Source of the DNA: an uncultured Lachnospiraceae bacterium
GTDB taxonomy: Bacteria > Bacillota > Clostridia > Lachnospirales > Lachnospiraceae
Direction: 5' to 3'
DNA: 9,442 bases
Assembly: GCA_946537585.1 (NCBI GenBank)
Contig: CAMNFX010000039.1
Span: 1-9,442, forward strand
Within the stretch, counting starts at the first letter, position 1. Each line of letters begins with the position of its first letter. The notes below the pieces were generated by a model. The model saw only the letters and a program-made list of their open reading frames with translations, made no database searches and was not told the origin of the DNA. Position numbers and translations under genes: made by a program. This document shows positions 5,590 through 9,442 of this stretch, piece after piece.

Positions 5590-6733
5590 AGATATGCTTA
5601 ATGAGTCTTTCAAAACAATACGTACAGGAGAGGTAGTTACAGGCAAAGTAATCGACGTTAAGCCTGAGAGCATTCTGCTCAATATCGGCTACAAGTCCGA
5701 CGGCATTGTCAACAGAGCAGACTATTCCGCTGATTCCACCCTGGATCTTACCACTGTCGTAAAGGTCGGTGATGAGCTGGAAGCCAAGGTCAGAAAGATC
5801 AATGACGGTGAAGGTCTTGTTGTGCTCAGCCACAGAGATATCCTCACCGAGAAGAACAATCAGAAGGTACAGGAAGCATTTGACAACAAAGAAGTACTGA
5901 CAGGTAAGGTCGACAAGGCTGTGAACGGCGGTCTGTCAGTCATCTTCGACGGCGTCAGAGTATTTGTTCCTGCAAGCCTCGTTTCTGATACGTTTGAGAG
6001 AGATCTTACCAAGTATGTCGGTCAGGACATTGAGTTTGTTATTACCGAGTTCAATCCGCAGAAGCACAGGATCATCGGCGACCGCAAGCAGCTGATCGTG
6101 GAGCGCAAGGCAGCAGCAAGAAAGGCTCTGCTTGAGAGCATTCATGAGGGCGATGTTATTGACGGTACCGTAAAGAATGTGACTGATTTCGGCGCATTCG
6201 TAGATCTTGGCGGTGCAGACGGACTTCTTCATATCTCTGAGATGGGCTGGGGCAGAACCGAGAGCCCGAAGAAGGCTTTCCATTCCGGCGATGAGATCCG
6301 TGTCATGATCAAGAGCATCAGCGAGGAAGGCAAGATCGCTCTTACCCGCAAGTTCCCGGATGAGAATCCGTGGGTCCTTGCTCTTACCAAGTATGCTCCC
6401 GGCAACGTGGTCGAAGGCAAGGTCGCAAGACTTGCTGACTTCGGCGCTTTCATCAACCTTGAGCAGGGTATCGACGCACTGCTTCATGTTTCCCAGATCT
6501 CCAATGAGCGCGTTGAGAAGCCCTCAGATGTTCTGAAGGTCGGCGATGTCATCAAGGCAAAGGTTACTGATCTGGATGCAGAGGCAAAGAAGATCTCCCT
6601 TTCCATTAAGGCGCTTCTGAACGAGAAGGCCCGCAAGGAGAAGGAGAAGGAAGAGGATCTCGAAGTTGCCGATGCTTATATCGACGCTGTCGAGGATGAA
6701 GCTGAAGAGGCTGAGGCTCCGTCCGAGGAGTAA
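5570..6733 (+). CDS. rpsA: 30S ribosomal protein S1 (four S1 domains)
   Basis: A 387-residue RNA-binding protein of the S1 family, which helps the small subunit bind mRNA. Four S1 (OB-fold) domains can be seen: about residues 20-88 (GEVVTGKVIDV...LSHRD), 107-173 (KEVLTGKVDKA..., diverged), 194-262 (GDVIDGTVKNVTDFGAFVDLGGADGLLHISEM...) and 278-348 (GNVVEGKVARLADFGAFINLEQGIDALLHVSQIS...). This is the Firmicutes form, shorter than the six-domain E. coli protein. The tail from about 353 is first lysine/glutamate-rich and then strongly acidic. From about base 5650 codon use is strongly biased (AAG, GAG, CTT/CTG), as in highly expressed genes, while the first 70 bases remain AT-rich. It overlaps ispH by 20 bases and is followed by a strong hairpin at 6763-6786, so it probably ends its operon. 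Confidence 0.96.
   Translation: MSEMSFEDMLNESFKTIRTGEVVTGKVIDVKPESILLNIGYKSDGIVNRADYSADSTLDLTTVVKVGDELEAKVRKINDGEGLVVLSHRDILTEKNNQKVQEAFDNKEVLTGKVDKAVNGGLSVIFDGVRVFVPASLVSDTFERDLTKYVGQDIEFVITEFNPQKHRIIGDRKQLIVERKAAARKALLESIHEGDVIDGTVKNVTDFGAFVDLGGADGLLHISEMGWGRTESPKKAFHSGDEIRVMIKSISEEGKIALTRKFPDENPWVLALTKYAPGNVVEGKVARLADFGAFINLEQGIDALLHVSQISNERVEKPSDVLKVGDVIKAKVTDLDAEAKKISLSIKALLNEKARKEKEKEEDLEVADAYIDAVEDEAEEAEAPSEE
5584..5590 (+). other. Possible +1 'shifty stop' joining ispH to rpsA
   Basis: ispH ends TTT (5584-5586) TGA (5587-5589). In the rpsA frame the same bases read TTT (5585-5587) GAA (5588-5590). A phenylalanine tRNA moving one base forward would re-pair perfectly and carry on into S1 as F-E-D-M-L-N, giving a single IspH-S1 protein of about 680 residues like the natural fusions of relatives. 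The heptamer resembles the RF2 (prfB) site CTT TGA C, but there is no stimulating Shine-Dalgarno sequence at three bases: the nearest AGGAGG ends 23 bases upstream. Whether slippage occurs is unknown. Confidence 0.3.
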
Positions 6734-6762
6734 TTCCTTCATAAATTATTGAATGCTTTTAC

Positions 6763-6796
6763 AGGCTGCCGCGTAAGCGGCAGCCTTCATCATTTA
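6763..6796 (+). terminator. Intrinsic terminator candidate after rpsA
   Basis: Bases 6763-6772 (AGGCTGCCGC) pair perfectly with 6777-6786 (GCGGCAGCCT) in a 10-base-pair GC-rich stem closed by a GTAA loop, a stable GNRA tetraloop. The tail that follows (TTCATCATTTAT) is T-rich but interrupted, so termination may be incomplete. The stem begins 29 bases after the rpsA stop, the expected place for the end of the cmk-ispH-rpsA transcript. Confidence 0.72.
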
Positions 6797-6801
6797 TAAC
6801 A

Positions 6802-6839
6802 GTTCAGCACCCATCGCATTCAGAGACCTGGTGCTGAAC
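6802..6839. repeat. Perfect inverted repeat ahead of the CYTH gene
   Basis: Bases 6802-6811 (GTTCAGCACC) are the exact reverse complement of 6830-6839 (GGTGCTGAAC), with an 18-base spacer. No T-run follows, so it is not a second terminator. It ends 31 bases before the CYTH start and 17 before its ribosome binding site. A TATAAC at 6795-6800 just upstream could be a -10 box, which would place the repeat across the transcription start like an operator, but I find no good -35. It could equally fold as a leader stem-loop. Confidence 0.5.
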
Positions 6840-6870
6840 AGCTGCCATTGCTAACAAAGGAGGGTCCCGG

Positions 6871-7362
6871 ATGGGCTTCGAAATAGAGAGAAAATGGCTG
6901 ATCGAAAAGATCCCGGAGAGGATCCTTTCCGGAATCTCGAACGGGGAGTATTCACACAGTTCCATCACACAGGGGTATATCTGTACCGATCCTGTGATCC
7001 GGATCAGAAAGGATAAGGATGAATTCTGGCTTACATTTAAGGGCAGGGGGAAGGTGAACCGGATCGAACACAACCTTCCGCTTGGCGAAGAGGCATATCT
7101 AAAGCTCCTTCCAAAATGCGACGGCTTCATTCTCCGAAAAGAAAGATATCGCATTCCTGATGCCGATGATCCTTCACTCGTGATCGAGCTTGATATTTTC
7201 AGCGGCGATTATGAAGGGCTCATCTATGCGGAGGTTGAATTCCCTTCAGAAGAAAGGGCATTCAGCTACATTCCGCCTGACTGGTTCGGCCGTGAACTCA
7301 CCTTTGAAAAAGGCTGGTCCAATGCATCTTTATCCCTTGCAAAGCCGGATGCTTTATGTTAA
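6871..7362 (+). CDS. CYTH-domain (triphosphate tunnel) protein
   Basis: A 163-residue soluble protein of the CYTH/triphosphate tunnel metalloenzyme family, named for CyaB adenylate cyclase and thiamine triphosphatase. Bacterial stand-alone members of this size usually hydrolyse tripolyphosphate or other triphosphates with a divalent metal. The signature ExExK is at residues 4-8 (EIERKWL), followed by QGYI, the basic strand VIRIRKDKDEFWLTFKGRG, RKERYRIP, and the acidic metal-binding strands VIELDIF and YAEVEFPS. The alternating charged residues are those that line the tunnel in this fold. AAAGGAGGG at 6856-6864 lies six bases before the ATG and fixes the start. It sits alone between the rpsA terminator and tig, preceded by an inverted repeat. 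The substrate cannot be deduced. Confidence 0.88.
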   Translation: MGFEIERKWLIEKIPERILSGISNGEYSHSSITQGYICTDPVIRIRKDKDEFWLTFKGRGKVNRIEHNLPLGEEAYLKLLPKCDGFILRKERYRIPDADDPSLVIELDIFSGDYEGLIYAEVEFPSEERAFSYIPPDWFGRELTFEKGWSNASLSLAKPDALC

Positions 7363-7365
7363 AAT
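7337..7365 (+). promoter_or_regulatory. Weak promoter candidate at the end of the CYTH gene
   Basis: TTGCAA (7337-7342) and TAAAAT (7360-7365) are 17 bases apart. The -35 matches consensus at four of six positions and the -10 at five of six. It would begin tig transcription near 7372, with a leader of about 65 bases. The -10 overlaps the CYTH stop codon. It competes with the TATAAT at 7400 as the tig promoter, and either may be chance. Confidence 0.3.
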
Positions 7366-7399
7366 AACAAGCTGACTCATTCTATAAGTATCCAACAGA

Positions 7400-7405
7400 T
7401 ATAAT
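7400..7405 (+). promoter_or_regulatory. Consensus -10 box ahead of tig
   Basis: A perfect TATAAT lies 32 bases before the tig start, in the AT-rich 75-base gap after the CYTH gene. It would start transcription near 7412 with a short leader carrying the AGGAG at 7423-7427. The weak point is the -35: nothing good lies 16-18 bases upstream, and the best TTGACA-like hexamer (CTGACT, 7372-7377) is 22 bases away. There is no extended TG motif. Confidence 0.42.
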
Positions 7406-7437
7406 GAATTGAAATACTATACAGGAGACGAACCGTA

Positions 7438-8784
7438 ATGAATGTAAAAGTTGAAACGCAGGAGAAGAACACAGCAAAGATCATCGTTGAGGTTTCCGCT
7501 GAGGATTTTGAAAAGGCTCTGACTTCCGCTTACAAGAAGAACAGAAACCGTATCAATGTTCCCGGATTCCGCAAGGGCAAGGCTCCGCAGGCCATGATCG
7601 AGAAGATGTACGGCGCGGGCATGTTCTATGAGGATGCGATCAATGAGATCCTTGACACCACTTATCCGCAGGCTATGAAGGAGTCCGGACTCGAGATCGT
7701 GAGCCGTCCGGAGATCAGCATCGATGAGATCAAGCGCGGAGAGGCTGTTGTTTATACCGCTACCGTTGCCACCAAGCCTCCTGTTGAACTCGGCCAGTAT
7801 AAGGGCATCAGCGTTGAGAAGGCTGACGCTTCCGTTTCCGCAAAGGAAGTAAACGAGGAATTAAAGCGCGTGCAGCAGCTGAATTCCCGTCTTGTTTCCG
7901 TAGATGATCCGGAATTCAAGATCCGCAAGGATGATATTGCCTATATTAATTTCGAGGGATTCTGTGACGGAGTTGCCTTCGAAGGCGGCAAGGGCGAGAA
8001 CTATCCGCTGACCATCGGTTCCGGTTCCTTTATCCCGGGCTTTGAGGACCAGCTGATCGGACACAAGGCCGGTGATGAGCTTGATGTCAACGTGACCTTC
8101 CCGGAGAACTACCAGGCGAAGGAGCTCGCGGGCAAGGCAGCTGTATTCAAGGTCAAGGTCAACGAGATCAAGTACAAGGAGCTTCCGGAGCTTGATGATG
8201 ACTTTGCGCAGGATGTTTCCGAGTTTGACACGCTGAAGGAATACAAGGCTTCCCTGAAGGCGGATCTCAAGTCCCGCAAGGAGAAGGCTGCCGCACAGAC
8301 CAATGAGGACAATATCCTCAAGGCGGCCGTAGACAACGCGAAGGTCGACATTCCGGCTGCTATGATCGAGACCACGATCGACAATATGGTTCAGGATATG
8401 GCGCTGCGTCTTCAGCAGTCCGGCCTGAAGCTGGATCAGTATCTCGGATACCTCGGACAGACCATGGAGCAGTTCAGAGACGGCATGCGTGAAGATGCGG
8501 AGCGCAATACCAAGACCCGTCTTGTTCTCGAGGAGATCGTAAAGCAGGAAAATATTACTGTTTCCGACGAAGCGCTTGACGAGCGTGTGGAGCAGATGGC
8601 CCAGAGCTATAAGATGACTGCCGATGATGTCAAGAAGAGCCTCGGAAGCGCTCTTGAGGACATGCGCAGAGATCTTGCCTGCCAGGAAGCGATCGATCTG
8701 ATGGTTGCCGAGGCTGAGCTTACGGAGCCTGCAAAGAAATCCTCCAAGGCCGCAGCAGAGTCTGAGGAAAAGACAGAGGAGTAA
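7438..8784 (+). CDS. tig: Trigger factor, ribosome-associated chaperone
   Basis: A 448-residue chaperone that binds the ribosome exit tunnel and shields nascent chains, with peptidyl-prolyl isomerase activity. The N-terminal ribosome-binding domain carries the signature GFRKGKAP at residues 43-50. An FKBP-type isomerase domain follows at about 160-245 ([61 protein letters not shown]). The rest is the helical C-terminal domain, with typical [16 protein letters not shown] and [14 protein letters not shown] segments, and it ends in a hydrophilic Lys/Glu/Ala tail. The start has AGGAG at 7423-7427, ten bases before the ATG. Codon use is strongly biased, as in rpsA, which fits high expression. clpP follows two bases after the stop, so the two are cotranscribed, as is usual. 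Confidence 0.97.
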   Translation: MNVKVETQEKNTAKIIVEVSAEDFEKALTSAYKKNRNRINVPGFRKGKAPQAMIEKMYGAGMFYEDAINEILDTTYPQAMKESGLEIVSRPEISIDEIKRGEAVVYTATVATKPPVELGQYKGISVEKADASVSAKEVNEELKRVQQLNSRLVSVDDPEFKIRKDDIAYINFEGFCDGVAFEGGKGENYPLTIGSGSFIPGFEDQLIGHKAGDELDVNVTFPENYQAKELAGKAAVFKVKVNEIKYKELPELDDDFAQDVSEFDTLKEYKASLKADLKSRKEKAAAQTNEDNILKAAVDNAKVDIPAAMIETTIDNMVQDMALRLQQSGLKLDQYLGYLGQTMEQFRDGMREDAERNTKTRLVLEEIVKQENITVSDEALDERVEQMAQSYKMTADDVKKSLGSALEDMRRDLACQEAIDLMVAEAELTEPAKKSSKAAAESEEKTEE

Positions 8785-8786
8785 TC

Positions 8787-9371
8787 ATGCCCTATACCAT
8801 TCCCTATGTTATTGAACAGACTTCCCGCGGGGAGCGTTCCTATGATATCTACTCCCGGCTGCTGAAGGACAGGATCATTTTCCTGGGCGAGGAAGTCAAC
8901 GAAACAAGCGCCGCACTGGTTGTGGCACAGCTTCTTTTCCTTGAGTCCGAAGATCCGGGAAAGGATATTCACCTCTATATCAACAGCCCCGGCGGCGTGA
9001 TCACGGCAGGCATGGCGATCTACGATACGATGCGCTATATCCGCTGCGATGTATCCACCATATGTGTCGGTATGGCTGCCAGCATGGGGGCATTTCTGCT
9101 TGCCGGCGGCGCAAAGGGAAAGCGATACGCACTTCCGAATTCTGAAGTCATGATCCATCAGCCCTCCGGAGGCGCGCATGGACAGGCCACCGAGATTCAG
9201 ATCACTGCCGAGTGGATCCTCAGGACAAAGCAGCGTATGAACGAGATCCTTGCTGCCAATACCGGACGTCCTGTCGAACAGATCGCAGCCGATACGGAAC
9301 GGGATAAGTGGATGACCGCTCAGGAAGCTCTTGAGTACGGAATCGTAGATAAGATCATCGAGAACCATTAA
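8787..9371 (+). CDS. clpP: ATP-dependent Clp protease proteolytic subunit ClpP
   Basis: A 194-residue serine peptidase that assembles into the two-ring ClpP barrel and degrades proteins fed by ClpX or other Clp ATPases. The catalytic triad is visible: S99 in [15 protein letters not shown]124 in MIHQPSGG, and D173 in TERDKWM. The oxyanion region [18 protein letters not shown] is intact, as are the N-terminal [31 protein letters not shown] and the C-terminal [12 protein letters not shown]. Length is standard. The ATG is two bases after the tig stop, with AGGAG (8777-8781) inside the last tig codons, so translation is likely coupled. By common gene order clpX would come next. Only 71 bases remain after the stop, and they show no recognisable ClpX start. 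Confidence 0.97.
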   Translation: MPYTIPYVIEQTSRGERSYDIYSRLLKDRIIFLGEEVNETSAALVVAQLLFLESEDPGKDIHLYINSPGGVITAGMAIYDTMRYIRCDVSTICVGMAASMGAFLLAGGAKGKRYALPNSEVMIHQPSGGAHGQATEIQITAEWILRTKQRMNEILAANTGRPVEQIAADTERDKWMTAQEALEYGIVDKIIENH

Positions 9372-9442
9372 ACATTGCTAATATACGGAGCAGTCGCATT
9401 AGATAATATGAATGCGTACAAAATCCCCTTCTACGGACGTCG

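Noticed and set aside
7341..7360. A small AAAGC/GCTTT stem as a terminator of the CYTH gene
   Set aside because: It has only five base pairs, mostly A-T, lies inside the coding end, and is followed by an A-rich stretch, not a T-run.
8607..9368. A 253-codon open frame on the minus strand opposite tig and clpP
   Set aside because: It is a shadow of two well-supported genes, crosses both of them, and shows no domain or plausible ribosome binding site.
9408..9442. An ATG at 9408 with a frame open to the window end (M-N-A-Y-K-I-P-F-Y-G-R)
   Set aside because: The only ribosome-binding-like GGAG is about 17 bases away, the residues do not resemble the ClpX start expected here, and eleven codons are too few to judge. 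A 6-base-pair hairpin (9395-9400/9411-9416) overlaps it but has no T-run.
1..9442. Mobile element, CRISPR, prophage or defence-system content
   Set aside because: I saw no direct-repeat array, transposase, integrase, toxin-antitoxin pair or nuclease. All ten genes are conserved housekeeping families on one strand.

Overview
This looks like a stretch of core chromosome from a Gram-positive anaerobe of class Clostridia, most likely a Lachnospiraceae-type organism. The grounds are a four-domain (Firmicutes-type) ribosomal protein S1 encoded directly after ispH, a cmk-ispH-rpsA cluster, QueH and BaiN-family proteins, and purine-rich AGGAGG-type ribosome binding sites. Base composition is moderate, about 54% GC in a hand-counted 360-base stretch of ispH. 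All ten genes are on the plus strand and packed tightly. I see no tRNA, rRNA, CRISPR array, insertion sequence, integrase or phage gene.

Layout. 1-564: 3' part of queH (queuosine synthesis), whose 5' end lies outside the window. 565-717: intergenic, with two small hairpins, the second a weak terminator candidate. 718-1575: Mrp/NBP35-type iron-sulfur carrier ATPase. 1584-2630: galE, eight bases after mrp. 2631-2709: a gap holding mutually exclusive hairpins. 2710-3969: BaiN-like flavoprotein. 3987-4673: cmk. 4696-5589: ispH. 5570-6733: rpsA, overlapping ispH by 20 bases in the +1 frame. 6763-6786: a perfect GC-rich hairpin that probably terminates the rpsA transcript. 6802-6839: a separate perfect inverted repeat. 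6871-7362: CYTH-domain protein. 7438-8784: tig (trigger factor). 8787-9371: clpP. The final 71 bases hold no gene I can support.

How the genes fit together. The first block is housekeeping metabolism: tRNA modification, Fe-S assembly, UDP-galactose supply, CMP phosphorylation and isoprenoid synthesis. QueH and IspH are both Fe-S enzymes, so Mrp could serve them, although the sequence does not show this. The rpsA block serves translation. tig-clpP is the usual protein folding and turnover pair, and clpX would be expected to follow outside the window.

The most interesting place is the ispH/rpsA junction. In many relatives the two proteins are one fused polypeptide. Here they are separate overlapping frames, yet ispH ends in TTT TGA. 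A +1 slip of the last tRNA at that site would enter the S1 frame exactly and make an IspH-S1 fusion. The same region shows an abrupt drop in GC from about 54% to 36% and holds a near-consensus promoter inside ispH (TTGATA, 17 bases, TATTAT) placed to drive rpsA separately. I found no clear new multi-gene system. The rest of the window is ordinary core genome with a few unexplained hairpins.
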